The notes under the pieces were generated by a model that made no database searches, was not told the origin of the DNA, and worked only from the letters and a program-made list of their open reading frames with translations. Shown here piece by piece: positions 9,461 through 17,810 of a stretch of 64,000 nucleotides of DNA. Made by a program: the position numbers and the translations under genes. Positions within the stretch are counted from its first letter, which is position 1; each line of letters opens with the position of its first letter. Source of the DNA: Tritrichomonas musculus (taxonomy: Eukaryota; Parabasalia; Tritrichomonadida; Tritrichomonadidae); contig JAPFFF010000011.1 of the NCBI GenBank assembly GCA_039105265.1, forward strand, positions 496,001 through 560,000, written 5' to 3'.

Positions 9461-10327
9461 ATGGATGAACCCCCAAGTGCAGAACTAATAAATAAAGTAG
9501 AAACATTGATTAAAGAGACCTTACGGAAGAACATGAAAGAGATAGATGGTGCTTTGATTAAACCATTATCACCTGATTATCCTTTTAGCACAAATGGTAT
9601 ATACTTTTTAATTGGTAAACCAGGTGCTGGTAAAAGTTTTTGGATATGGAGACATATTATGATAACAGAGAGGTTGTTTAAACATCCATACTACCAAAAG
9701 ATAATATTTTGCTCAAGCTCTGGTAAAATGGATAAAACAGCTGAAACACTTAATAAACAGATACAATCAAGAATCGATTATGTAAAGGAAAGAGAATTAA
9801 TGAGTTATCTTAAAAGACATCTTCGAAGAAAGATAAAGTATTATGCTATTGTCAAATATGTATTATCTCGAATGAAAGAGACCAATGACGAAATGAGGAG
9901 GCTCATTGAGAAGCATCATTTAAATGAGCTCAATGATAAAATAATATATATAGCCAATAAGTTAGTCAAGTATGAAACATCATCATATCCATATAACACA
10001 TTATTGATACTAGATGATTGTGCAGGTAGTGATTTATTAAAGAATGGTAATAGTGAATTTATCAAGTTGTTAACCAAGACAAGACACTATAATTTAACAT
10101 GTATCATGGCTATCCAAACTATTCGATTTGTTCATATGAATGCGAAAAGGTTAGCAACAGATATCATATGTTATACAGGATATAGTGAGGAAGATTTTAC
10201 TAGCTTGTTGCAACAAACTAATAACTCATTAAATACTAAGCAGACAGTAGCTGAATACTTACAACATAAAGAACCACATGAAAAATTCGTAATGAATATT
10301 TCTGCTAATAAGTACTATTTCGAATAA
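9461..10327 (+). CDS. A32/FtsK-type genome packaging ATPase
   Basis: A 288-residue ATPase with Walker A GKPGAGKS at residues 52-59 and Walker B TLLILDDC near 185, followed by a conserved LLTKTRHYNLTCIMAIQTIRF segment (sensor-type region of the HerA/FtsK class). In Polintons and related viruses this enzyme pumps DNA into the capsid. The orthologue in C (45680-46534) is very similar; that of B (39172-40116) is distant. It sits between integrase and the Gly/Ala-rich protein in the same order as in C. Confidence 0.93.
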   Translation: MDEPPSAELINKVETLIKETLRKNMKEIDGALIKPLSPDYPFSTNGIYFLIGKPGAGKSFWIWRHIMITERLFKHPYYQKIIFCSSSGKMDKTAETLNKQIQSRIDYVKERELMSYLKRHLRRKIKYYAIVKYVLSRMKETNDEMRRLIEKHHLNELNDKIIYIANKLVKYETSSYPYNTLLILDDCAGSDLLKNGNSEFIKLLTKTRHYNLTCIMAIQTIRFVHMNAKRLATDIICYTGYSEEDFTSLLQQTNNSLNTKQTVAEYLQHKEPHEKFVMNISANKYYFE

Positions 10328-10344
10328 TTTTTTATTTTTTAAAA

Positions 10345-10800
10345 ATGGGAATTAAACTTCATTCAGAAGAAGATTATTGGAAGCCAAATTATGCTAAACA
10401 AAAAGAATTTTCTCCATGGCAAACGATAATAAAAGGAGGAGTAGGTTTAGGTGGTAAATTATTAATGGGAGCTGCAGATAGTTTTACTGGAGGTCTTGCA
10501 AGTAAAATATTGGATGCTTCAGCAGGTGGATTAACCAAGCATGCTGGTGTTATTGGTTCAGTTGCGAGAGGTCTTGGTGAAAGCTACTTGAGCGATAGTA
10601 CAAGAAATAAATTAGCAAACATAGCTGACACAGCATTAAAATATGTCCCAGATGGAAAAGTGAAAACTGCCTTATCATCAATTAATAAATCTGCAAAAGG
10701 TGAATCAGTTGGAGCACCTCTTGAAAAGCCAGCATTTTCGTCTAGATCATTACAAGAGAGTGACTTTACTACCAACAATCGGGCGAGAACCTACATCTAA
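10345..10800 (+). CDS. Small Gly/Ala-rich virion-type protein
   Basis: A 151-residue basic protein with a Gly/Ala-rich, weakly hydrophobic middle (IIKGGVGLGGKLLMGAADSF, GLASKILDASAGG). The equivalent gene in C (46547-47050) has the same kind of centre but little residue identity. Its composition and place between ATPase and capsid genes recall membrane-active minor virion proteins of adenoviruses and Polinton-like viruses, but this is inference. Its start lies 17 bases after the ATPase stop. Confidence 0.6.
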   Translation: MGIKLHSEEDYWKPNYAKQKEFSPWQTIIKGGVGLGGKLLMGAADSFTGGLASKILDASAGGLTKHAGVIGSVARGLGESYLSDSTRNKLANIADTALKYVPDGKVKTALSSINKSAKGESVGAPLEKPAFSSRSLQESDFTTNNRARTYI

Positions 10801-10847
10801 TGAAAACTCAAAAAAACTAAATTTTTGGACTTTTTTGTTTATTTTAA

Positions 10848-11399
10848 ATGTCAAAACATCTAACAGGTTCTAAGAGACTTGCAGTTATTCATAAATGGTT
10901 GAATGGAAGGGATGACCCAGATTGGGAAGTTTTACCTACAAAAACCAAAGACAAGTATATTGTAAAACAGCGAAAAACTCCAATAACTCGAGAATATCAA
11001 GAAAACTCAGAAAGTGAAAATAACGAAGAAACTCAAGAAAACTCAGACAGTGAAGAACATGAGGAACTTGAAGAAAAGCCAAGAAAGCCAATAAGTTCGA
11101 AAGCTACACGAAAACCTCCAAAACCTCGAAAAACTCAACAAAGCCAAGTTTATGACCCTACTGTGAATGAGGAAATACTAAAACAGCTAAAATCACTAGG
11201 TGAAGAAATGAAGATAAGTCGAGAGAAGAAAGAACAGAGACGTATGATAAAGGAGGTTGTTGATAAAAGGATGAGTAAACCAAGACAACAGTATGTTCCT
11301 GAAGAACCGCCACAACAATATGAAGAAGAACAACAACCTCAATATATACCTATGAGACCTATTGGTAGGAGAAATCGCATCTTTGAAGATATGATGTAA
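10848..11399 (+). CDS. Conserved charged protein preceding the major capsid gene
   Basis: 183 residues. The N-terminus MSKHLTGSKRL followed by WLNGRDDPDWEVLPTK is almost shared with the C protein at 47082-47660. The middle is a low-complexity acidic/basic linker; the part YDPTVNEEILKQLKSLGEE predicts a helix; the C-terminus is Gln/Pro-rich and ends RRNRIFEDMM, again matching C. Conserved ends around a variable linker suggest a tether between two virion partners. Function unknown. Confidence 0.65.
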   Translation: MSKHLTGSKRLAVIHKWLNGRDDPDWEVLPTKTKDKYIVKQRKTPITREYQENSESENNEETQENSDSEEHEELEEKPRKPISSKATRKPPKPRKTQQSQVYDPTVNEEILKQLKSLGEEMKISREKKEQRRMIKEVVDKRMSKPRQQYVPEEPPQQYEEEQQPQYIPMRPIGRRNRIFEDMM

Positions 11400-11416
11400 A
11401 TTTTTTTCTATCTAAA

Positions 11417-13099
11417 ATGCTTAACAAGGAATCCTATATGAAAACCTCAGCAGAGGTTTGTACTCAGATTGCATCTTACTTTGATGTTGTCGATAATTGC
11501 ATAGCACTTAGTGATACTAATAAGGCATACTCATTAAATCCACAAACTTCGTATTCACCATCACCACCAATTAAGAGTGGTTCCTATACAACATGTATTA
11601 TCTCTCCTAATACTCATAATACTGCTGATATATATAATGGATTTATTCGAGCAGATATGAGAGTGATGATAAAAATAGACAAGCCAATTCTAAGTGATTT
11701 AGAAAATGTCAGTGGTTATAATTTTGGTAAGGTATGGTTTGGTTTTAAGGATGCTCGAGATGCTGTTGAGAAGTATGAAATTGTAGCTAATGGTATGACG
11801 CTTTATACCCAGAACTTTGGATGTGAAGAATCCTTTTTAACTGCATGTTGTGCAAATGAAGTTACTAAAAGAGCTGATATATATAGTAAAGCAAGACATA
11901 AGGATATTTGGAATGATACTCATGGAAGGAGATGTGGTTTTGTTGCAAATCTTAACAAAGATGTGACTTCTGTCACTGAAACAATTAGATTAAAGATTGA
12001 TTTGCGACGATTCCTACCTTTATCTAATATCAAGTACTTGCCAGCATTTGCAGGTAAAATCGAATTACGTCTATACTTTTCAACAGCTGGTATGGTATAT
12101 TGTCCAGTTGGTTTTGAAAAGAGCTTGGTTGCTAATCCACATATAATGAAAGACTTCAATGTTGATGAAATTACCAATGAATTTCGACCTATTGGAGAAC
12201 CAATATGGATGTGGACAAGTACCGAAAAAATAGCAATGGATAAGATTAATGACCCCAAGAATCTTCCACCTGTTGGTGAAAATCATGGAGGAGCATATGA
12301 AGTCGCAGGAGCTAACAATACTAAGGAAAGAGTTGACCGAACTATTTACAGTGATTGGAGAACTTGGAGTGTTGTTGATTATTCCATTGAAGAATGTGCG
12401 AGTATTATACCTTGTTTTGGTATTCATGAATCTGTATATACAGCACTTGTTCAAAGATATGCTAACCCACAACATCCACTTACATTCCCAACACAGATTA
12501 TGTCATTTTACACTTGTACAAGACCTCTTAATAATGAACAAGATAAAGCAACTATTACTATTACACCTAATTTTGTAGATAGTATGTTTTGCTTATTCCC
12601 ACTCAAGCATACACATAAGACATACTTCAAGAATCCTATGTTTGAAGCATTTCATATGAATTGTGGTAATTACAATAATATTCCTGCTAAAGCATTTGGT
12701 ACGAATGGTAAGTATCCAGAGTTCCTCGAATATTGCCAGAATGCAATGAACATGAATGGAGAGCAAAATGGATTTAATAAAGAGGTTATTGCAAGTTTAG
12801 CGAATGAGTATCAATATAATGAAAACACAACAGGCTATTATCCAAATGATAGGTCCTCATTCTTCATAGGTCTTCCTACTGAAACAGATGGAACATATCA
12901 ACAAGGTCTTTCAAGTCTTGCACCTATTAACTTCGAATTGATATGTAGTCAAAAGGCAGATAATCCATTTAGACAGGAAGTAGATACACCTCCATTATTA
13001 TGCTTATTAACAGATATATCAATTAGTATCTTAATTAGACCAAACGGTATGCCACCATCAGTACGTATTGGTCCTTATGATTTAACAACCCCTGAGTAA
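11417..13099 (+). CDS. Major capsid protein (double jelly-roll type)
   Basis: A 560-residue protein, the size of Polinton major capsid proteins, strongly conserved with 47692-49305 in C. Shared blocks include AEVCTQIASYFDVVDNCIALSD, NTADIYNGFIRADM, KVWFGFKDARDAVEKYEIVANG, IDLRRFLPLSNIKYLPAFAGKIELRL and FIGLPTETDGTYQQGLSSLAPINFE. The beta-rich pattern, length, high conservation and position after ATPase and small virion proteins support the double jelly-roll hexon-like capsid. The fold is inferred. Start ATG lies 17 bases after the previous stop. Confidence 0.8.
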   Translation: MLNKESYMKTSAEVCTQIASYFDVVDNCIALSDTNKAYSLNPQTSYSPSPPIKSGSYTTCIISPNTHNTADIYNGFIRADMRVMIKIDKPILSDLENVSGYNFGKVWFGFKDARDAVEKYEIVANGMTLYTQNFGCEESFLTACCANEVTKRADIYSKARHKDIWNDTHGRRCGFVANLNKDVTSVTETIRLKIDLRRFLPLSNIKYLPAFAGKIELRLYFSTAGMVYCPVGFEKSLVANPHIMKDFNVDEITNEFRPIGEPIWMWTSTEKIAMDKINDPKNLPPVGENHGGAYEVAGANNTKERVDRTIYSDWRTWSVVDYSIEECASIIPCFGIHESVYTALVQRYANPQHPLTFPTQIMSFYTCTRPLNNEQDKATITITPNFVDSMFCLFPLKHTHKTYFKNPMFEAFHMNCGNYNNIPAKAFGTNGKYPEFLEYCQNAMNMNGEQNGFNKEVIASLANEYQYNENTTGYYPNDRSSFFIGLPTETDGTYQQGLSSLAPINFELICSQKADNPFRQEVDTPPLLCLLTDISISILIRPNGMPPSVRIGPYDLTTPE

Positions 13100-13126
13100 A
13101 AAGATGTATATTTTATTTTATAGAAA

Positions 13127-13561
13127 ATGTCGAATGATTATAGAAGCCCACATGCTGAGATTGTTGGAAGAGAAGGTATGATGTATAATGAAGCTACCAT
13201 GAAAAATAAAGACATAGAGTTTCAACATTTTGGTGTGTTCAGTAATACTAATACTTATTCTGTAACCTTCAACCCATATATTAATCGACCACCTACCCAG
13301 ATTATTGAACATGAGGACCCTGTTAGATTTCCAGATACTCGAGAACATATAACCAAACCTGTTCGTGAACCTCCTGTTAGTATTACAGATGGTGGTTTTT
13401 ATCGACATATAGGTGAAAAAGATAAACCAGTACCTCTCTTACCAAAATATCTTAAGAAGCCTGAGAAACCACCAATGCAAGGTAGAGCAAGAGAATATAA
13501 TAAACAAGATATTCGATATGGACCTACCCAACATATCTTTACCCAAAATAACATCTATTAA
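13127..13561 (+). CDS. Conserved small protein after the major capsid gene
   Basis: 144 residues, related to 50501-50929 in C. Shared parts are an early GREGMMYNEATMKNKDIEFQH segment, GVFSNTNTYSVTFNPYINRPPT, and REPPVSITDGGFYRH. Proline-rich and basic toward the C-terminus, with no membrane segment. It is a likely virion component or assembly factor given its place, but no known family was recognised. In C the order of this gene and the next family is swapped. Confidence 0.65.
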   Translation: MSNDYRSPHAEIVGREGMMYNEATMKNKDIEFQHFGVFSNTNTYSVTFNPYINRPPTQIIEHEDPVRFPDTREHITKPVREPPVSITDGGFYRHIGEKDKPVPLLPKYLKKPEKPPMQGRAREYNKQDIRYGPTQHIFTQNNIY

Positions 13562-13585
13562 TTTTTTATTGAATTTTTTATCCAG

Positions 13586-14032
13586 ATGAAAATGACAACA
13601 AGAAACGTCTATGACTATGTCAATGAACTTCGCGCAAAATGTGCTCCAAATACTAAACAATGTAATTTCTCGATACTTTGTGACAAGTACCCAATGAAAG
13701 CAGGAGAATGGAGCTATTTAGGCAAAGTACTCTATGTATCAATCAAGATAAAAGACAAGTGCCACAGATTTTATCCAGATAAGCTCAAAGAACTTGATCT
13801 TGACTCAATATTTATTAAGCCTAACTCAAGGAGAAAAATATCTGAAGATTTCGAAGAGTTCTACATAAATGGAAACACTACCACTCAAGAGTATCAAGGA
13901 ATCAAATACTACAACTACTCCATTGCAGCTGCTCCTACAAGTCATAAACCAAAAATCGATGCTCTCAAGCAGAAATATCAAATTGAGTCATTTGACATGT
14001 TTATTGGAGAACAGCTAGACTTAGTACTTTAA
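13586..14032 (+). CDS. Conserved 148-residue Polinton protein (family shared by A, B and C)
   Basis: Relatives are at 50013-50462 (C) and 40113-40568 (B). The shared core is VYDYVNEL near the start, CNFSILCDKYPM, GKVLYVSIKIKDKCHRFYPDKLKEL, NSRRKISEDFEEFYINGN, YYNYSI and a C-terminal FDMFIGEQLDLVL. Retention in all three lineages marks it as a core gene. The compact basic alpha/beta pattern could be a DNA-binding domain, but no catalytic residues stand out and the function is unknown. Confidence 0.7.
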   Translation: MKMTTRNVYDYVNELRAKCAPNTKQCNFSILCDKYPMKAGEWSYLGKVLYVSIKIKDKCHRFYPDKLKELDLDSIFIKPNSRRKISEDFEEFYINGNTTTQEYQGIKYYNYSIAAAPTSHKPKIDALKQKYQIESFDMFIGEQLDLVL

Positions 14033-14053
14033 GCCTATTTTTTCCCAACCTAA

Positions 14054-14578
14054 ATGATTAAGAAGAGGGGTACAACCAATGGAGTTCAAGCAAATGTATC
14101 TTTAGAACCATCAGCAGCTGCATCATCTACATCAAACATCAACAACAACATTATTATTAATAAGAGAGATGATGGCAAGGAAGACATTGTTATTACAAGA
14201 GACATTGGAGTGCAAACTGAACCTGTTGAAGTTGAACCAGATGTACGTAATGTTATACTTGAAGCATATGCACAAATACTACTTAATCAAGACAAAGCAC
14301 TACTAGCTAACATTATATCAAAGAAATGCATCATAGTACCTATTGAATCTCTTAGCAACATCATCAAAGCAATACTACATGTTAGTGAGGTTGAAGTACA
14401 ACTTAATGAAGATGTTGGATGTTGTGCAGCTAAGAGCAATCCAATAAGAAAAATAGATGCTATTAAGATTATTAAAGATAATGGAGAGGTAGTCATTGAC
14501 TTGAAACAAGTATATAATAAAGAATATAATGAGCTTGTTAATAATTATCATGTATGCTTAAAATATTGCATAGTATAA
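14054..14578 (+). CDS. Conserved 174-residue Polinton protein with Cys pair
   Basis: Related to 50958-51485 in C and, more distantly, 38430-39005 in B. A low-complexity Asn/Ser start is followed by a helical half and a conserved C-terminal block: EDVGCCAAKSNPIRKIDAIK, then VYNKEYNELVNNYHVCLKY. The conserved cysteines (a CC pair here, spaced Cys in B) hint at metal binding or disulphides. Function unknown. It converges on the minus-strand gene at 14659-15030 across an A-rich tract. Confidence 0.65.
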   Translation: MIKKRGTTNGVQANVSLEPSAAASSTSNINNNIIINKRDDGKEDIVITRDIGVQTEPVEVEPDVRNVILEAYAQILLNQDKALLANIISKKCIIVPIESLSNIIKAILHVSEVEVQLNEDVGCCAAKSNPIRKIDAIKIIKDNGEVVIDLKQVYNKEYNELVNNYHVCLKYCIV

Positions 14579-14658
14579 AAAAGACATATTAAAAAAACTT
14601 AAAAAAAAAACTTATAAAAAAAAAAAAAAAAAAAACTTAAAAAATTATTTTTTTACTC
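14579..14658. other. A-rich tract between convergent genes
   Basis: About 80 bp made almost only of A runs, with T runs at its right edge, between the convergent genes ending at 14578 and 14659. It probably holds the 3' ends of both transcripts. No stem-loop was seen. Confidence 0.4.
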
Positions 14659-15030
14659 TTACTCCTTGTCTTTTGGAGATGAAGCTTCTTGTTCATCTTC
14701 ATCATCTTCTTCTTGTGTCTCTTGCGAGTCAGGCACTATAGGCACGTGAAAGCCAATAGATTTTGGTGTTGGAGATTGAGGAATCTTTTTATGAAAAACC
14801 TCGCAGGTAGTGAGATTCATTTGAGTAAGTGCTTCAGCAATCTTGTTCATGTTTGCTTGTATCAAAGGGTCATAGATGGTGCAGACATTAGATGATGTCG
14901 AGTTTATTATTTTTTGGTTGAACAGAAATATCACCTCTTTAATAGCATTGGCTATTTCAACATGAGCATTTTTGATAGCTAGCTTTTGCTGTTTTTGGAA
15001 TTCTTTGAAGTCATTTCCAGAACGCGACAT
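14659..15030 (-). CDS. Hypothetical 123-residue protein of Polinton A
   Basis: Starts MSRSGNDFKEFQKQQKLAIK; the first 90 residues are helical with heptad character, followed by a Pro/Ser turn and an acidic tail rich in Glu/Asp and Lys. An acidic tail with a helical body is compatible with a chaperone or scaffold, which is speculation. No relative was recognised in C. It is divergent from the bZIP-like gene starting at 15107. Confidence 0.55.
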   Translation of the reverse strand: MSRSGNDFKEFQKQQKLAIKNAHVEIANAIKEVIFLFNQKIINSTSSNVCTIYDPLIQANMNKIAEALTQMNLTTCEVFHKKIPQSPTPKSIGFHVPIVPDSQETQEEDDEDEQEASSPKDKE

Positions 15031-15106
15031 TTTAAAAAATGAAGTGATTTTGTTTGCGAATATTCAATTTTCAAAAATAATTCAATTTTTTTTCTCGAAT
15101 GAAATC

Positions 15107-15376
15107 ATGAGCCAAAATTTAGATTTGGGTGAGTTCAAGGAAACAGCTATCATCAAGAAGTTGAAGAAGTCCAAGAGTAACAACAACCTCAAAAATATTG
15201 ATACTGCAAAAACTGAAACAACAGAAAAACGTGGTAGAAAGCAAAAGTATGCAACTGTTGAAGAACGAAATGAAGCACGTAAACAACAGCAAAAGGCATA
15301 TCGTGAAAGAAAGAAAAAAGAAGTACAAAGTATGAAGGAAAAAATAATGTATGAAAGCAAAAAGGTATATGAATGA
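15107..15376 (+). CDS. Basic bZIP-like protein of Polinton A
   Basis: 89 residues from ATG 15107, a better start than the upstream in-frame codon because the C copy aligns from here (LDLGEFKETAIIKKLKKSKS). The middle has an AT-hook-like KRGRKQKY, then ERNEARKQQQKAYRERKKKEVQ, which resembles a bZIP basic region followed by a short helix. DNA binding is therefore likely, perhaps as a transcription factor or DNA-condensing protein of the element. A related gene is at 51569-51799 in C. A 19-bp satellite starts right at its stop codon. Confidence 0.65.
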   Translation: MSQNLDLGEFKETAIIKKLKKSKSNNNLKNIDTAKTETTEKRGRKQKYATVEERNEARKQQQKAYRERKKKEVQSMKEKIMYESKKVYE

Positions 15377-15674
15377 AGCTTATGAGGAAAAAGGTAGCTT
15401 ATGAGGAAAAAGGTAGCTTATGAGGAAAAAGGTAATGAGGAAAAAGGTAGCTTATGAGGAAAAAGGTAGCTTATGAGGAAAAAGGTAGCTTATGAGGAAA
15501 AAGGTAGCTTATGAGGAAAAAGGTAGCTTATGAGGAAAAAGGTAGCTTATGAGGAAAAAGGTAGCTTATGAGGAAAAAGGTAGCTTATGAGGAAAAAGGT
15601 AGCTTATGAGGAAAAAGGTAGCTTATGAGGAAAAAGGTAGCTTATGAGGAAAAAGGTAGCTTATGAGGAAAAAC
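15375..15674 (+). repeat. Tandem 19-bp satellite, about 16 copies
   Basis: The unit AGCTTATGAGGAAAAAGGT repeats head to tail about 16 times with almost no variation; one copy is a few bases shorter. It fills the space between the stop of the bZIP-like gene and the convergent gene at 15701-16126. The 19-bp period is out of phase with codons and frames through it are not long, so it is not coding. The homogeneity suggests recent slippage or unequal exchange. There are no spacers, so it is not a CRISPR array. C has no such array at the matching place. Confidence 0.95.
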
Positions 15675-15700
15675 ATGTAGTTAAAAAAACTTTTTTTTAG

Positions 15701-16126
15701 TTATTCATTTTTCTTGTAGTACATTGTGATGAACTTCTTGTTTCTTTTCACTTTCTTATGTGTAAAGTGTCTCTTTGTTCCATCGAGATGCCCGAAACCA
15801 AGTCGAGTAATAGATAGTTCATGACCAAAGAACATGTTGTACAAGTTAACAATGTCTCTTGCAGGATAACAATCTTTCTCGAGGTTGTCAAACCATTCAT
15901 CATACCTCTTTTTTTGTTTTGCTCGAAGTCGATGTGCATCATTTTCAAGAGCATGAGCATAATTTTCACACATCGTTCTTAAATTTGATGTATCATCTTC
16001 AACTTTTAGTTGAGATATTTTTTTCGACATGTTTATATTAATTTTGTAGTCGAATGAATCATGATCTTTAGGAGGTGTTTGTTTTTGTAAAATATCTTCT
16101 ATTTTATCTTCTTCTTCATTCATCAT
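15701..16126 (-). CDS. Hypothetical 141-residue protein of Polinton A
   Basis: Begins with acidic MMNEEEDKIEDILQKQ, then a helical centre (NLRTMCENYAHALENDAHRLRAKQKKRYDEWF) and a basic C-terminus with HFTHKKVKRNKK. There is no recognisable domain and no relative in B or C. A Trichomonas-type short leader and clean ATG support a gene. The basic tail and acidic head could suit nucleic-acid or virion contacts, but no function is assigned. Confidence 0.55.
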   Translation of the reverse strand: MMNEEEDKIEDILQKQTPPKDHDSFDYKININMSKKISQLKVEDDTSNLRTMCENYAHALENDAHRLRAKQKKRYDEWFDNLEKDCYPARDIVNLYNMFFGHELSITRLGFGHLDGTKRHFTHKKVKRNKKFITMYYKKNE

Positions 16127-16301
16127 TAATAAAATAATAGTGATATTAATAAATATATTTTTTTAAAATTTCAATATATTTTTATTTTTTTTAATTCAAT
16201 TTTTGAATTTTTATAGTGTATTTAACTTTTTCAAAGAAAAATATCTACCTTCGAGTTTTTCTACGAAATTTAAAATTTAGTGATATCAACTAGAAAATAG
16301 A

Positions 16302-16308
16302 TCATTTT
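16302..16308 (+). promoter_or_regulatory. Trichomonas-type initiator before the 472-residue gene
   Basis: TCATTTT lies 14 bases upstream of the ATG at 16318, in a 190-bp AT-rich divergent intergenic space with no other feature seen. Sequence and spacing fit the Inr consensus. Confidence 0.45.
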
Positions 16309-16317
16309 TATACTTGT

Positions 16318-17736
16318 ATGTCATACAACTACAGCTCAGACAGCGATGTTAGTCTATTTGACTCGATCGAGCAATCGGGTCAACAAGCTCCACCATCAGA
16401 TCCGCCATCAGCTCCACCCACAGAAGATTGGATCAAGAACATGACCCCAGAACAACTCGAATCCATGAGACAGTTCATCATGAAGCAGCAAGAAGAAGCA
16501 GCAGCTAGATTAAAGAAGAAGCAGCAAGAAGAAGAAGCAGCTAGATTGAAGAAGAAGCAAGAAGAAGAAGAAGCAGCAAGATTGAAGAAGCAGCAAGAAG
16601 AAGAAGAAGCAGCTAGATTGAAGAAGCAGCAAGAAGAAGAAGCAAGAAGGAAGAAGAAGCAAGAAGAAGAAGCATTAGCAAGATTGAAGCAAGAAGACGA
16701 TGCAAGAAGGAAGAATCCATATGTTCCATATGTTCCAATTTCCAATAAAGTCTTTCCACCACCTCGCTCATATAATATAATACAAGTTCCTCCACCTCCT
16801 CCACCTCCTTCTAATCAACAAATACCGCCACCTCCAAGAGTTCTCGCTAGACCATCTGCATTTGTCGAGAATCAAAAACTCGGTTCCAATCCAAAAGAAG
16901 AAACAAAGATAGAAGGAGAAGAAGAAGAAGTTGATCATGAACAAGAACAAGAACCAGTTCACAGAGAACCATATAAGCCACCGAAAAGTGTTCATGATAT
17001 GAAATCCAATAGTGATTATAAGGAGGATAATGTTAGGCCATTCGACTTTCGAGATGAAATGGAACGATTAATAGAAGAAAATGAAAACTTGAAAGAACGA
17101 TTAACGAAGTTGGAGGAGAAAATGACTGGTGTAGAATTTCACATTGAAGACATCAATCACAATGCTGAAGAACTCAGGAAAGACATTGATAATAACGACG
17201 AATACGCACTCGAGCTGATGAAATTGGAACTTGCTCCAAAAAAGGTGGCGAAGTACATTAACAAAATTCACGATCTAAAGAAGGACGTGTCAGATCTCAA
17301 AAATGCTCAACAAGCTGGTCCTCCAACAGATGATGCATTTGCTGAAAAGTTGGCAAGATCGAACTTGATGATGAAAGAAGCTGATTATCTTCGAAACATG
17401 TTGGAAGCTGTTGAATCATATGACAAGAAAAAAGCACCAGATCAGATAAGCGTGTTCAAGTCCTATGGATGGAAGTTGTCCAATTGCGTTTATCATCTTC
17501 GACAATACTTATCACAAGAAGAGAAAGAGAAGTTGGACAAAGCATGCAGCTTCGAGAGAAGTGGAAGGAAGCAATCACCGAAGCAAGTGCTGAAAGCCAT
17601 GAGGCAATGGGGTGAATCAATGGAGAAGAACGAAATTCAACGGAACTCTGAATCGAAGGTGAAAGGAAATGAGTTCCAATATCATTTTCCACATCTCGAT
17701 GATAATGTCGTTGATGATGATGATTACCCCCAATAA
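16318..17736 (+). CDS. Long coiled-coil protein with repeated KKQQEEEAARL units
   Basis: 472 residues. After a Ser/Pro-rich start, residues about 55-130 consist of about six imperfect repeats of the KKQQEEEAARL type (DNA repeats of AAGCAGCAAGAAGAA type). A Pro-rich patch (about 155-180) follows, then a long coiled coil (about 240-330) and a compact C-terminal helical part ending in an acidic tail. The architecture suggests an elongated structural or scaffold protein. It lies just before the polymerase gene; no equivalent exists in the visible part of C or B. Function unknown. Confidence 0.7.
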   Translation: MSYNYSSDSDVSLFDSIEQSGQQAPPSDPPSAPPTEDWIKNMTPEQLESMRQFIMKQQEEAAARLKKKQQEEEAARLKKKQEEEEAARLKKQQEEEEAARLKKQQEEEARRKKKQEEEALARLKQEDDARRKNPYVPYVPISNKVFPPPRSYNIIQVPPPPPPPSNQQIPPPPRVLARPSAFVENQKLGSNPKEETKIEGEEEEVDHEQEQEPVHREPYKPPKSVHDMKSNSDYKEDNVRPFDFRDEMERLIEENENLKERLTKLEEKMTGVEFHIEDINHNAEELRKDIDNNDEYALELMKLELAPKKVAKYINKIHDLKKDVSDLKNAQQAGPPTDDAFAEKLARSNLMMKEADYLRNMLEAVESYDKKKAPDQISVFKSYGWKLSNCVYHLRQYLSQEEKEKLDKACSFERSGRKQSPKQVLKAMRQWGESMEKNEIQRNSESKVKGNEFQYHFPHLDDNVVDDDDYPQ

Positions 17737-17797
17737 GATAGGTCATAACTAAAAAAATAATTTTTTTAACTTTTTCTTTGTTTTTATTTTTATCGTT

Positions 17798-17804
17798 TCA
17801 CTTT
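17798..17804 (+). promoter_or_regulatory. Trichomonas-type initiator of the DNA polymerase gene
   Basis: TCACTTT fits the Inr consensus and lies 10 bases before the ATG at 17811. It favours this ATG over the upstream in-frame ATG at 17778, which would lie before the transcription start. Confidence 0.5.
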
Positions 17805-17810
17805 TATTTT

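Noticed and set aside
11920-12475. Minus-strand frames inside the major capsid gene
   Set aside because: They lack any conserved counterpart at the matching place in C.
15375-15674. Possible CRISPR array
   Set aside because: The 19-bp units are directly adjacent with no unique spacers, and the DNA is eukaryotic; it is a plain satellite.
16380-16745. Minus-strand frame rich in Ser/Cys/Phe opposite the coiled-coil gene
   Set aside because: It mirrors the Lys/Glu-rich repeat of the real gene and has no independent support.
17778-17810. Upstream ATG as start of the A polymerase
   Set aside because: It would add a hydrophobic stretch and lies before a good initiator (17798); the start at 17811 fits better.
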